A stretch of DNA of 64,000 nt from Corynespora cassiicola. Lineage: Eukaryota; Ascomycota; Dothideomycetes; Pleosporales; Corynesporascaceae. The notes beneath the pieces were generated by a model. The model saw nothing but the letters and a program-made list of their open reading frames with translations. It was not told the origin of the DNA and made no database searches. The position numbers were made by a program, and so were the translations under genes. Shown piece after piece: positions 46,637 through 58,339 of this stretch; the stretch's first letter is position 1, and every line of letters begins with the position of its first letter. Location: the NCBI GenBank assembly GCA_022059125.1, contig JAEUWY010000001.1:1054001-1118000 (forward strand). The letters are read 5' to 3'.

Positions 46637-48564
46637 ACTCTCATGCGACTTTGCACCAGAGAGTAAACGCCTGGACCATCTCTCCTCTACATTCTCTCCT
46701 TGTACACGATCGCCAGTCGATCGTGGTTCTTGTAAATATCTTGCGGAACTATAGTCCTTTTCTTCTTCGACCACTGCATTGTCAGTATATAATCTTTGGT
46801 GCTTGACATCAAATCAAATTGTTTGATACACTCGACTGAGTATTGCGAGACACTGTTTCTTTTGTATTTATTTTACACAAGCTCTCGAATACTAAATGAT
46901 ATGATCTAAGCTCTTATCTATCGTTGCAATGTTCGTCACCCCCTATCTTTCGTTCTTATATTCAACAGCCCCACATTGCACGGAGGATTTGTACCTCAGA
47001 CCATCGAATTGAATCAGAGCGAAGTAGACTAACCTGTACAGCTTGAGGTGAATGGTATTGGCGCTAGCACTTTGCTTTTGAATCTTGTATTTTTCTGGCA
47101 GTCGGCTCATCAACGCCAGAGGCGTCACTTAGCCAGGGTTTCATCTTTGGGGCTGGCATATTGGAATCATTGGTTAGAGTCGTGATGATTCGCATCAGTG
47201 TTCAATTTGGCTCAAATGACGTAAACCGCATTTCAATATTGCTGACCGTTCAGTTTCATGTAAAAATTAAGTTTCGTGCAGGGCTTTGCATTGTCTGATC
47301 GTGAATCGTCCGGGAAAGGGAAGATTTTAATCTAATCAAATATTGGACGAATTATTTGCATTAGAGTATGAAACCATTAAGTTCACAGTTTCAACACTTG
47401 CATTAGGCTGATGGGGCCTCGGAAGTAGGATCTATGGAATATGTACGAGCATAACATTTCTGATTTCTTCCAAGGAAGACGTCGCATCTAACTCAACTCG
47501 AGTCGTGTGAAAACATAGTCTCGGGAAATTCCGTTCCGTCTTATTACATGTTGGAGAAACGTAAAGGCCATGCATTTAAGACAGTGTTCGACATGAAAGG
47601 CACATATCTTTTCGGCCCCTCATGATGTCCTCATATAGCTATCACTCCAGAATGAATTTACTTGAATAGCTCCCCGGCAGGTTCTTGCGGCTCCAGTATT
47701 TAATATATGAACCGAACAACGAGACTATGGTTTCTAAAGACACAGTTGAGCATTGTTTGCCCAGCCTATAAACTTCCGATATTAGGCTGCTAAGTTAGGC
47801 GAAAAGCACGTCCCGCCTGAAGACATGATGGCCCCACAACGTTGTCGTTAACGCACACACCATCACCGTGCAGACGTGTGGTTAAAGTTTAACAGTTGTG
47901 CAGGTTCCTACTGTGAGTAATTAAACGGCGCGAAAAGGATGTTGATCCGCCCCCGTTATGCGTGTCCTGTTGTTGCGGTGGAACGTGCGACGCTAGGAAT
48001 AACGAAGTTGTAGCTGCACTCACGCAACGCCATTGTTAGATATACACCTTCACAAGAACCGCACGCTAGAAATCTGGGTATATTTTCGAATGAAAGAAAA
48101 AACTTCGCTATGTATCTCTTGATCGCTCGCATGGAGCATCGATCTAGCAAAAATTTAGACTTCAAAACGGAGTCTAGGATCTGTAGGTCCGGCTGGATGT
48201 GTATGTGCATACACAATGTAGAGTGGCTAGATCGGATCATTGGAACTAATTTTAGTGGGTTTGTAAACAGATATGATCCGCTAAGGCGCTATCATCTTAA
48301 AGCTTTTATGTGTAGGAAGACGAAGAGGATGACACCCAGCAAACTCCCACAGTGTCTTCACACACGCCCAAAAGGCGTTACCCTGTACTGGAAACGAATC
48401 GCGCTTGCGGATGGACGAAGAGAGATTGCAGAGTGATAAAAATTTGATGACACCGACGTGTTGTTTTGGTTGACAAAAAAAATCGTAGCCGACAAAGGTT
48501 TGTTATAACTCCCCGTTTGCACAACCACCATCACTTCTATCCAATTGCCCTCAAGAAGCAAAAA
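46637..48564. other. Long A+T-rich intergenic region
   Basis: This 1.9-kb stretch lies between the pectate lyase gene and a tRNA gene. I see no gene, repeat or mobile element that I can support. Confidence 0.5.
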
Positions 48565-48667
48565 TGCATCGGCCGGGAATCGAACCCGGGGCTAGCCGAT
48601 CATTGCGAAGCTGCTGAAGGCAGCTTTCGAATGGCAACGGCTAATTTTACCACTAAACCACCGATGC
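48565..48667 (-). tRNA. tRNA-Gly (GCC) with intron
   Basis: The minus strand reads as a complete cloverleaf. The acceptor stem is GCATCGG paired with CCGATGC, then discriminator A. The D arm has AGTGGTAAAA. The anticodon stem is AGCCG/CGGCT with loop TTGCCA...T (anticodon GCC at 48633-48635), and the T arm is CCGGG TTCGATT CCCGG. A 32-nt intron occupies 48600-48631, between positions 37 and 38, the canonical site. The mature length is 71 nt without CCA. Confidence 0.95.
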
Positions 48668-50163
48668 GATGATTTGATCTGATTTGATGATAGATGGACC
48701 ATTAAACCAAAATATAGAGACAAATGAATCTTATCTAACAACGACAGTTCACAGTTTGGATACCAGCATCGACAGTCTTTTTCGGGTAGAAAGGAACCGC
48801 TACCCGTAGTGCCGGGGGCTAAGGCTGGCGGTCAGGGATCTAAGAATACATCATTGGCTGGAAGAATTTTGCTCCGATCCATGAAACGACACACGCAAGC
48901 CAAACAACCCCAAATTTCGGCATCGGGTTCCCTTTTTCGCTAGTATGGGAATCCGCAAAACCCACCTTGCTGCACTGTCGTTGGTGATACCCACACTGAC
49001 ACATGGAGGCCCTTTCCACCATCGCATCAATAAGCATACGATCATATCACGAAGCCACAAGCATTCATGCATGTCCCTATTCAATCTTGATCGTGTGCGG
49101 CAAAATCTACTTTTGATGACAGTGCCCCAGGGGCTACGGTGAGGAGAAGTCGGTGAACGTCTTCAATGAGCGGAGAGAATCAATAGCGCATATGGCGTTG
49201 GTGGCGGGAGTCAGAGTCATTGATACAAGTCCTTGTTTGCCTTCAATTTTGGACGCAGTACCCCCTTTTCAACGCCACTTGGGACAGCCCCATTGAGTTT
49301 TCATCTTAGACGTTGCCGCGACCCGCCTGGCGCGTAAAGCTGTGCAGTCATGATTCTTACAGAGATTGCTTCTTCACGCAACCAGCTGCACTCCCTGGCG
49401 TTTCGCTCAGCTGTGTCAGTATGAGGCGTCAAGGGCAGGGCCAAAGCATGTCGTCATTAAGCCTTCGACTAGCGACCGCCTCAGATTCCGCTCGTGCCGT
49501 GAAGCGCTGCCAATTTGCTGAGCTAAACTCTTCTTGCTGCGGGGTGTTTCTGTCGTGCCGTTCTGGTGGTTGTTGGCGGGGGCTTCGGGCATGATGTTTC
49601 GTTTAACGCTGACTTGCAGGGCGGAGTTGTACCATCTGGGCATCTTTGGCAGTTTCACGTTTCGCGAAATCCCCACACATCATTCGGCAGCTTCATTCTC
49701 GAACATGGCGTTCAGGCTCATGCATGTAAGCGACCACCTCCCGATCCCCCTGCTATAAAAGCGTAATTAATAAAATGTGGGTTTTGAACAAACGAAGGCT
49801 GGCCTGCGACTTCTGCGACTCACTAGCAACGCCACTGGGCCGGAACGGTCTCTAGCGCCCGTTGGATATATGACATCTCTTGGCACCTGGTTTAGTCTCC
49901 GTTGCCTGACAGGAACAGCACGCCGCTACCATAGTCATGGCGGTACCGAGCCGAGGCGGCATGGGAGCATGCTGAGTATAAGAGCCTCAAGCCAGCCTAC
50001 TCTTGCAAACCATCAAGCTTGACGCTGACATTTTCCACACTCTCTTTCCAATTCATTCATTTCGATTGACTATCCATTCGCTTCTTCATTCGTCCTTCTT
50101 TGAATTTACTCTCAACCTCAATCCATACCAACTACCCAAACTTCACCATCAAACTCATTGAAA
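48668..50163. other. Intergenic region upstream of the AA9 gene
   Basis: No gene is supported in this 1.5-kb stretch. The right end is the promoter of the LPMO gene, with a TATAAGAG element at about 49977 and a long C/T-rich leader. Confidence 0.5.
49977..49984 (+). promoter_or_regulatory. TATA box of the AA9 gene
   Basis: TATAAGAG lies 187 bp before the ATG at 50164 and is followed by a T/C-rich leader. Confidence 0.45.
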
Positions 50164-51144
50164 ATGTTCAAGTCTGCTGCTTTCGCTCTTGCCGCTGCCA
50201 AGCTGGTTGCTGGCCACGCTACCTTCCAGTCCATTGTCATTGATGGCAAGGACCAGGGCCAGCACTTTGCTGTCCAGACCCCCTCCAACGGCAACAACCC
50301 CATCTTGGATGTCACCTCGACTGCCATGATTTGCAACGGCGGTGCCGCTACCACCGACTTCGTCGAGATTGCCGCCGGAGCTGAGATTGGCCTCCAGTGG
50401 CACCACAACGACCCTGCCACCGCCTCCGGTGACAATGACGAGCCCATTGCCGCCTCCCACAAGGGTCCCGTCATGGTCTACATTGCCCCCAAGGAGTCCA
50501 ACGGTGAGGGTGACGTCTGGGTCAAGATCTGGGAGGATGGCTACACCGACGGAAAGTGGGGTGTTGACAACTTCATCACCAACAAGGGTCTCATCACTGT
50601 CACCCTTCCCGACCTCGCTGCTGGCGAGTACCTCATCCGCCCCGAGCTGATCGGTCTCCACGAGGGCAACAGGGAGGGTGGTGCCCAGTTCTACAACGGC
50701 TGTGGTCAGCTCAAGATCACTGGCTCCGGCTCCGCCACTCTTCCTGCCGGTGTCGACATCACCAAGGCTTACTCCGCCTCTGACGCTGGTGTCCTCGTCG
50801 ACATCTACAGCGGCCTCACCTCTTACGAGATCCCCGGCCCTGCCGTCTGGGACGGTGCCTCCGGCGCTGGCTCTGGCTCCGGCTCTGGCAACGAGTCCAG
50901 CCCCGCTCCCGCCACCTCTGCCACCCCCGTTGCCAGCTCCACTCCCTCTGCCACCGCCTCTCCTGTCGCCGAGGAGGCCCCCGCCCAGACCTCTGCTGCT
51001 GCCCCCGCCCCCTCTGCTGGCGGTAACACCGGCTCCGGCTCCCTCCCCGAGTCCTTCACCCTCGAGCAGTTCATCTCCTGGCTCCAGGAGTCCGCTGGCT
51101 CCTCCACCAAGAAGGCTCGCCGCCACGCTCGCGCTTTCTTGTAA
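50164..51144 (+). CDS. Secreted AA9 lytic polysaccharide monooxygenase
   Basis: This copper enzyme oxidatively cleaves cellulose or related glucans outside the cell. It is 326 residues in a single exon. A 17-residue signal peptide (MFKSAAFALAAAKLVAG) ends exactly before the mature N-terminal His, the first copper ligand. The second ligand is the His of AASHKGPVMVYIAP, and the axial Tyr is in GAQFYNGCGQL. One disulfide is expected between the Cys of TAMICNGG and that of YNGCGQ. After the catalytic domain (about residue 230) there is a Ser/Gly/Ala/Pro linker of about 65 residues. It ends in a short conserved-looking module (SFTLEQFISWLQESAG) and a basic tail (KKARRHARAFL). There is no CBM1. Codon use is strongly C-biased, as for a highly expressed gene. 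Confidence 0.96.
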   Translation: MFKSAAFALAAAKLVAGHATFQSIVIDGKDQGQHFAVQTPSNGNNPILDVTSTAMICNGGAATTDFVEIAAGAEIGLQWHHNDPATASGDNDEPIAASHKGPVMVYIAPKESNGEGDVWVKIWEDGYTDGKWGVDNFITNKGLITVTLPDLAAGEYLIRPELIGLHEGNREGGAQFYNGCGQLKITGSGSATLPAGVDITKAYSASDAGVLVDIYSGLTSYEIPGPAVWDGASGAGSGSGSGNESSPAPATSATPVASSTPSATASPVAEEAPAQTSAAAPAPSAGGNTGSGSLPESFTLEQFISWLQESAGSSTKKARRHARAFL

Positions 51145-52113
51145 GCGCATCGTCCTTTTTCTCGTCGGAAAATGCTCTTGAAAAAGGCGCTTTCTCGTAA
51201 CGAACTCGCATGACCAATTTATTTGGTGGACTTTTTATACATGGATTCAAGAGTAAATATTTAGAGGGACTTCCCCGACTTCTTCCGGCTGCTAGAACGG
51301 CCCCGTTTCTTCATATCTGTAGATATAGCATTCAAAACGAATGGATACGTTACTTCATATGCTCTCTTTGCTATCATGATTGGCACCAATCTCCACTGTG
51401 TGCTAAGACTTGTGCGTGATTTCGTGCTACCGAGTGCGCTCCAGATAGATTGGGAAGCAACACGTATGACCAAGGCGGACTATTGGCAGCCAAGAATCTT
51501 ACGTCAGATAATTTCATGCGTTCTTGCCGCTGTGGCTGCAGTTGAGGGGCTCCGGTGATGGCCGGGCCACTGTTTAGCGTCTTTTCCCCATCTCAGCTTT
51601 CTCGTCATGGTACCAAGCCTGAATCTCCGGCATGGCATGCTCTAGCTCCTTTCTAATGTGTTTACTCTTGGTATTAACTTTTGCGCCAGCCAGTATTGCC
51701 CTGTCCAGGAGGTTCTCTTGGTAACCAATTACTGAAGCCACTTTCCGTTTAAGCTGTATTATAACCTGGCGGAGATGAATATGGGCTAGCAGAGACCCCA
51801 TAATGAACAGGCATCTGTCTGGGTTGTCAACAGCGTATGCCGCATGTTTTCATATAGCCGGCGAGTGCAACGACGCGAGTCCTGGTCAGTAAGAGAGCGG
51901 ATATCTAGGTACCTGTAGCTCTGCTCTGGACATGCTCTGCCCCTCAACCTCCCGGGATCACTTCAGTGCATGGTCAGTTTTAGTTACAGAAGCTAAGGTC
52001 CATAGTATCTTGAAAGATTTGCTACCTTTACGAGAATCTCTTAAAAAATCGTCCCCATGTTGGGTTTGTGACAAACAATCTCCTACGCATCTTCCCTCCA
52101 ATCCCTCACGCGC
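51145..52113. other. Intergenic region with one small unassigned ORF
   Basis: It holds the AA9 3' flank and the 3' flank of the gamma-tubulin complex gene. One minus-strand open frame (51574-51801) is listed separately. Nothing else is recognisable. Confidence 0.5.
51574..51801 (-). CDS. Small ORF, unknown, possible gene fragment
   Basis: This is a 75-codon open frame with helical, charged composition (IQLKRKVASVIGYQENLL, HIRKELEHAMPEIQAWYHDEKAEMGKRR). The amino-acid make-up is protein-like, unlike most shadow frames here. No signal peptide, family motif or convincing splice partners are seen. It could be a small gene, the last exon of a decayed gene, or chance. Confidence 0.25.
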   Translation of the reverse strand: MGSLLAHIHLRQVIIQLKRKVASVIGYQENLLDRAILAGAKVNTKSKHIRKELEHAMPEIQAWYHDEKAEMGKRR

Positions 52114-54922
52114 CTATCCAAAATAACCATTCATCTCAAGCAATACGCCCAACCTCTCCAGCGTATTCTCTTCCGCTGTACCCCTCCCCTTCCCATACCC
52201 CTTCTTCCCCGTCAAACCCCTACACACACTCACAAAGACTCTCACCTTCCCCCTCAACTTCGCATACAACTCCGCCACACTCTCCAATTCCCTATTTTCG
52301 CCTCTCCCCTTCTCCTCCTCCACCTGCACCCTCGCAAACACCAATATGACCCCAAAAATCTCCTCCACCAGCCCCATAACCTTCCTTTGCCTATTCCTCA
52401 GCAGCAGCGAAAACATGATGGAGTCGAGACATTTGTCGTGCGCCTCCCTCAGCGCCGCAATCCCGTAGCGGACTCTCGACCCCAGCTCCCCCTTCCCATC
52501 CTCCTCCGCCAACCCCTCCTCCACCTTGTCTACGAACACTGTGAACGCATCCCAATGCGCCGCAATGCCGGATTGGAAGATGTATGTCGACAGCGCCGTG
52601 ACAAAATGGTGCGCCTCGATGCGGAACAGTGTAGCCGTCGGGTTTGCATACGCCCGTGGCAGATGCGAAACCACAAACACGATGCGCAACAAGCGGAGCA
52701 AAAACTTGAATATAGTGTCATATTTCGCAAGGGAGGAAGGGGTGAGGACGAGGTTCAGCGGGCTCGGAGGCACATATTGGAGGCGCAAAAAGTCGAGTGC
52801 ATAGAGAGCGTGAGGATCCATGATCCTCTCCATCTCTGGTTCGGAGAGCTGGCGAACGGCGAAGTTGAGTTGGCCGGGGAGTTCGGCCTTGTCGGGAGAC
52901 AGGGCGCTCTTTGCGGCGCTGCTGAAGGACTTGTAGTTGTGGTGGAGTTCGGAGCTGAAGTAGCTTTCACTGAGGACGCCCATGAGGGCGAGGCGGAGCT
53001 CCGAGCTGGCGGGGGGCCAGGAGCTGCGTGTGCCGAGTTGGAGGCCCATGTGCACGCCGCTGCGCATTCTGCCCTTCTGGTGCTCTGCGCTTTCGTGCTC
53101 GGGGGAGAAGAGGGCAGAGGCGAGGCGCGAGGAGAAGACGCCATCGCCAAGGAGTTGATATTGGCGTTGGAGTGAAAGGTGCATGCGGAGATGATGGGAT
53201 CGGAAGAAGAGACGGAGGGTGGTGGCATTGACGAGTTTGGCTTGGGCTGTGAGGAGGGGCCGGAATGACAGTGTCGATGTCAGGGAAATGGGCGGAGAGA
53301 ATGTGTTTGCTTCGCTGTTCGACTTGCCTTCCAATAGATCTTCCGTCAGAGATTGGAGCTCATCGGGTAGGGTGCCTAGTGGCTGCGTCGGAGGGCCGTC
53401 AAACATTTTGGTTGTTTCGTCCAAATATTTCTGAAATTCTGTGCCTGATTTGTCTCCGGGGTTCGTAGTTGAGTGTGTCGTAGGATTTGGGGTAGTGCTT
53501 TTGCCGTTCGAGAAATCCAAGATGGCTGTCCGAAGACTGTGTTCATAATCCTTGGCCTTGGAGGCAATAGCTTCGATATCCTGCCACCCGAATTTCCACT
53601 CCAGCTCAGGGGGCTCCACGCCAAACTTGTCCAAGGACGCAAGGGGATGCTCTGGGTGGTGGAGCTTCAGGAATCGAAGGCTGTTGCCAGTTTCGAATAT
53701 GGTGTTACCGTCTTCTGGTGAGATGAAGCGCGCCATCATACCCGGGTTGTATAAATACTCGGACACTTGATTGTCAGGAACATCTTCCATCATGACGAAG
53801 CTTCCCCTCTCTGCAATGGGTACCGTTTCCTGCTCCTTGCGTATTCCTATCCATTCGGCCAGAAGCTCTAGACTAGGCCTTGATACTCTACTCATAATTT
53901 CGGATGAAAGCTGCCGTATGTATGCATCACCTTCTTCGACGTTCAAGACGCGGTGATGGAGGATCGACGAGAGCTGTTCGTTATTCTTAGCGTGCTTGAC
54001 GGCATCCACCATGCGACCGACATGCAACAAAATTTCTTGAGGCTTGGAGAACAGGCGCTGTAGCTGGAGCAACGATTGGACATGTTTCACATGCCGCCCA
54101 AGATGATCTTCAAACGTGGAGAGGATGCTAGACACGGATGTCGCCAGAGCGACTCTTGCGGGAATGAAATCGGATGAGGCAAAGGTGCGTTCAACAAACG
54201 ACCTTAGCCAGAGAAAACTGTTTCCCGTAAGGATGAACCAGGCTGTCACAGCTTGCGCGGTACGGAGACTGACACCAGACGGCCGTCCATCCGTAACGGC
54301 TGGCTCAAAGGTTCTCAATTTGTGGTTGAATTTGAACAGGATTGATGAGCGCCCGAGCCCAAGATTCCAAAGCGATTCCAGGTAAATGTCACTCTTCAAG
54401 ACTCTTCCCGTCTTGGCTTTGCCCTCGTCTCTTGCCAGTGCTGCGTCAAAGGCCTCGGCGCCAGATTCGCTCAAGTATGGAGTTTGGTTTTGTCCATGTC
54501 CGTGGTTCTCAAATGCCTCCCAGGTGAAGAAATTAACGTCCTTATTAGCCGGGCCCTCGTCGGAAGCAGCCTGCCAGACGTCCTCCTCGAGTTCTACGGG
54601 TGGGGTCACTATGGATATGGACGATTCTTCAAAACTATCGAGCTCCGGGAGGGGACCAAATTCGAAACTATCTAGATCCGGAAGCTGGAGCTCCTTTTCG
54701 AGTAGGTCCTTGGGCGCATAAGGGTGATCGAACTTGATGGAGGGGACTATGCGCGGTCAGCGTGGCTCGACGCGTGTGCGAAGAGACGCGTCGGGGCCTA
54801 CCATCGAGCTGCACGGGCTTGAAGAGGGACGAGTCATATTCGGAAGGGTCCTCAAAAAAGCCAGACGGCCTCCAGAGGTGATTGCTCGTAAATGGGTCGT
54901 GTATAAAGTCGTCGTCGTCCAT
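52114..54922 (-). CDS. Gamma-tubulin complex component, GCP6/Alp16-like (Spc97/Spc98 family)
   Basis: This is a subunit of the gamma-tubulin ring complex that nucleates microtubules. Exons on the minus strand are 54802-54922 and 52114-54746 with a 55-nt intron, giving 917 residues. The true exon 2 extends upstream of the first obvious Met and encodes DHPYAPKDLLEKELQLPDLDSFEFGPLPELDSFEE, typical of these proteins. GRIP1-like parts lie in the N-terminal half. The GRIP2 (gamma-tubulin-binding) part contains LNFAVRQLSEPEMERIMDP, DFLRLQYVPPSPLNLVLTP and KYDTIFKFLLRLLRIVFVV. A long Ser/Thr/Pro insert lies around residue 430. The assignment to GCP6 rather than GCP5 is by length and overall look and is uncertain. 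Its start is 166 bp from that of EAF7. Confidence 0.85.
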
Positions 54923-55088
54923 GGTGTTGTGAAGTGAGGTTGCGCGGGGCCTCGGCATGACGCCAAATCTTCAGCCCTATGGGGACCCTTGTCGTGCCTG
55001 GCTTCGCTCCGACGTCGTTTCACTCCGCCCTCCGACATCTCTACCACTCCCCACACCTCGAGCGTCGGCGCGCACCCACATCGTCGCC

Positions 55089-55993
55089 ATGCCGCCGCGC
55101 AAGAAGACCAAGGCCAGCGCCGCCTCGACGCCGCTGGCCGAGCCGCTGCCCAAGACGCCGCAAGAGTCGGGCTCGGTGGGCCAGTCGCAGGACCAGGAGC
55201 TGCTAAACGACCCATGGTCGGACGACCAGGAGACGCAGCTGTTCAAGAGCATGATGAAATGGAAACCGACGGGTAGGATCAGAGGCGCGCCTCCAGTTCG
55301 CAATTGACGCATCCAGGCATGCACAAGCACTTTCGCATGATCTCAATCCACGCCGACATGCGCTCGCACGGATTCGCCGCAGACGAGACCCCCCACACGC
55401 GCATCCCCGGCATCTGGCGCAAGCTCAACCAGCTCTACGACCTGCGCGCCCTCGACGAGCGCGAGAATGCGTATGCCTTCCACGATGAGCCCGACCCAAT
55501 CGACCCTGACGATGCCCCTCACATGCCCGAGTTTGAGCTGCCCGAGGACGAGTTTGGCGAGCTCATGTGGCATAGGCGCTTCCATGGCCCCGACTCTGCC
55601 GCTGGATCTTCACCGCCCCTGCTGCCTGTCGACGACGACAAGGCCCTGTTCCAGCCCGGCCTGGGTCTCCTCAAGGATCTGCCGGACAGCGTCAAGTCGC
55701 AAAAGACTGAGAGCGTTGCTGATGCTGCCACTCCTACGCCCAAGAACGCCAAAAGCACTCGTTCGAGCCGCGCCGCTGCGAAGAATGCAAAGAGCGCCAA
55801 GGCGGGACAGGCAGCAAAGGGCAGCAAAGTACAGTCGGTAGTATCTGATTCTGCTGAAGACGAAGAAGAAGAGGATGCTGAAGACGAATCTAGCTCCGAG
55901 TCGGAAGAAGATAACACGGCACCTAGCACGCGGAGAACGAATCGGAGTTCGACCAGGGCAAAACCGGCCCCCAAGCGAACGAGGAAACGGTGA
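55089..55993 (+). CDS. EAF7: NuA4 histone acetyltransferase subunit Eaf7 (CT20/MRGBP family)
   Basis: This is a nuclear subunit of the NuA4 complex. Exons are 55089-55272 and 55317-55993 with a 44-nt intron, giving 286 residues. The conserved region WSDDQETQLFKSMMKWKPTGMHKHFRM spans the splice site, followed by IPGIWRKLNQLYDLRALDERENAY and FELPEDEFGELMWHRRF, matching the CT20 family. The C-terminal half is disordered, with Ala/Lys-rich, then Glu/Asp/Ser-rich, then a basic KPAPKRTRKR tail. It is divergently transcribed from the gamma-tubulin complex gene. Confidence 0.93.
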
Positions 55994-56444
55994 TTGAATG
56001 GAGGCGTTGGAACGACTGGATATTTCATAGGCTAATCAAGATACCCAATGTTTATTGCGACAGCATTCGATTGATGCGCTGTGGGAATTGGATGGTGCAC
56101 GGATGTGACGGATCTCACCGAACGTATCGGCGCCGACAACCCGAGACGAAACCTCATAGCATACAGGATTGTAGATCACGCGTGTACACTATCCTAATGC
56201 TGTACATACTCTGGAATACTTTGTGGCGAACAGCAGTTCTATTCCTATCCCAAAAGATGACTTGTCTTTTTGGTTTGGACGGGCCCGAGAGGGTATCATT
56301 TTTATTATTCAGAGGGGGTTCACGACGAATAGAAACTCTTGCATTAGAATTTCTACCCAGGTAATGACAAAGAGATTGTCCAAGATTCCCGCAAACTATT
56401 ACCTTGCAAGAGCAATTGAAGGAACTGACTCCAGATCTACACGC
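55994..56444. other. Convergent intergenic region
   Basis: It holds the 3' flanks of EAF7 and the DUF1996 gene, A+T-rich. No gene is seen. Confidence 0.55.
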
Positions 56445-57733
56445 TCACATGACCTTGACTGCGCCAGGAAGCTCGGTCAACCCTGATCAACTATCGTTAG
56501 CTTCCGCATCAAAAAAGTTGCATATCAAGGCATCCGACTTACAGCTATCAAAGTCTTCCTTGACGACGTCAGGAACAGTGCATTTGTTCTGGTCAGCAAT
56601 GCTCTGCGTCTTGAGCATAGGCGCCGAGACGTATGTGTGTGCGTCCATCGCACGCTGGAGCGAATCGTCTTTCCAGCCAAAGACCTAAAGAACTAGATCA
56701 GCGTTGGCCACACGGAGCATAGATCGGATACGCACATAGTCAGCATGGGTCGAGAACCCACTAGGATCACCGCTCGACCATACAAACGGCTGACTACCGT
56801 CTGCAGGCCAGTCCGCCTTGTTATTAAACGCTCGAGTATCCCTGTGACAACCGTTATCAGCACATTAATACGCTTCACACAACGAATCCACTCACCACAC
56901 CGTCTCCAGCAAAATCTGCGGAAGTCGCACCGGATGCGAGGCCGGACACCTGCCACCAGACTCAAACGTGCCCGTCTCAGGATACGCAACATGATCACGG
57001 TGATTGGGCGAGTCGAGATTGACGCCGTCCCAGCACGTGGGGAAGCGATGGTTCGCCATGATGCCGACGGGACACGGTTTCTTTGGGAAGTCGAGGGACT
57101 CCGGCTCGCGCGTGCCCTCGTTTTGCATGCAAATGTAAGTCAGCTGGCGGAAGTCACGCGCCTCCTCGCGGGTGCGGTAGTTTACGTCGCCCACGAGCAT
57201 GCGGAAGCCCGGCTTGAAGGCCGTGACTGTGGATTTCTGGGCCGTGTCGAAGAGGGCGTCGGTCATGTAGTAGACGACCTGGGTACACGTCAGTGGGATA
57301 GGGGAGCTGGGGTTTTGGGCGGTGGAAGAGTACCATGCCTCCCTGTGTGCCTTCCATTCCTTGCTGGGCGCGCTGGGGGACTCTCTTGAAGGTGCCGTTC
57401 TTTGCGCGGAAGTAGAGAACGGCGGTCCAGTAGTTTGAGAAGTCCTCGGTGAACTGGCAGCTCGTGCATGTCGATAGCTTGGGTATATCGTGGGTCTTTG
57501 GGTCCATGGAGGCGTTGAAAGCGTTCTGAACACATGGGTCAGTGGCCAAATATCGACATAGGTTTTGGGGGTCGTACCCCTCCAATGATCTGGTGGAGAT
57601 GCGTGGATGGAATCATCCCCGGATTCACCAGGGGATCAAGACGTTGCACGGTGAGCCGCGCGCAACCAAAACGCAGCAGAGCGCTCGCAGGCGCAAGCAG
57701 CGCCGAAGCAGCAACGAGCTTGTTCCACTTCAT
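56445..57733 (-). CDS. Secreted DUF1996-domain protein
   Basis: This is a secreted fungal protein of unknown biochemical role; DUF1996 proteins are extracellular and often accompany WSC domains, which are absent here. Exons on the minus strand are 57578-57733, 57334-57525, 56896-57278, 56736-56841, 56543-56684 and 56445-56482, all GT-AG, giving 338 residues. The signal peptide is MKWNKLVAASALLAPASA. Family text runs through the junctions: RLDPLVNPG, HLHQIIGGNAFNASMDP, STCTSCQFTEDFSNYWTAV, RAKNGTFKRVP, GFRMLVGDVNYR, FPTCWDGVNLDSP, HPVRLPQILLE, FNNKADWP, STHADYVFGWKDDSLQRAMD and a final DSWLTELPG. The last exon is only 38 nt but restores the conserved end. Confidence 0.92.
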
Positions 57734-58339
57734 TTCGATGACTATCTGTCAGGTTTCAAAAAAAAAAAGAGGTTGCAATGGCTTCCCCAACAGAGGACCA
57801 CGCCCCCGTAAATAAGTTCTCCCCTCCTCCAAATCTACCGCGCCCTCCATCCAACACGCCCAGATACCGATAGGTCCAAACAGCTGCCGACCCAAGGCTT
57901 ACAGCCCATCTGCAAAAGCCGAACACCATACACATTAATCAAATATATGACACTGGTGACCTCCATCGCCTCCAAGCCTCCAAGCCTTGCGCCCCCAAGC
58001 TTGTATCACTTGTATCTACGTGCCCTATCTTGTGCTGCGATGCCGGGTTCCCCTCATGTCTTGTTGCTGGGCTATATATTTTGGTTGGGGAAAGAGGGCT
58101 TGAGGAGGGCCGGGGATATAGCACCGAGTTGGTGCGCAATCAAATGGTTGCAGGTAATATAGCCCCTTGCTCGCTAAAGCGTCCCCCGCGTCCTCCAAAC
58201 GGGCGTCATATTTGAATGGGTGCCCGGCTGCGGACAGGAGATGGAAAACTACATTCTTGCATTTTTATTGCAGAGTTGGGGTCACTATCTTTTGTTGTTC
58301 AATCCGAATTTTTGAAGAGAACGTGGACTGTCAGAAGTC
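57734..58339. other. Divergent intergenic region
   Basis: Nothing recognisable lies between the DUF1996 gene and the small Cys-rich gene. Confidence 0.55.

Noticed and set aside
50155..51150. 331-codon open frame antisense to the AA9 gene
   Set aside because: It is Gly/Val-rich, fully opposite a well-supported enzyme gene, and arises from strong C-ending codon bias on the sense strand.
56745..57389. 214-codon plus-strand frame over the DUF1996 gene
   Set aside because: It crosses the antisense of several exons and introns of a well-supported gene and has no recognisable domain.
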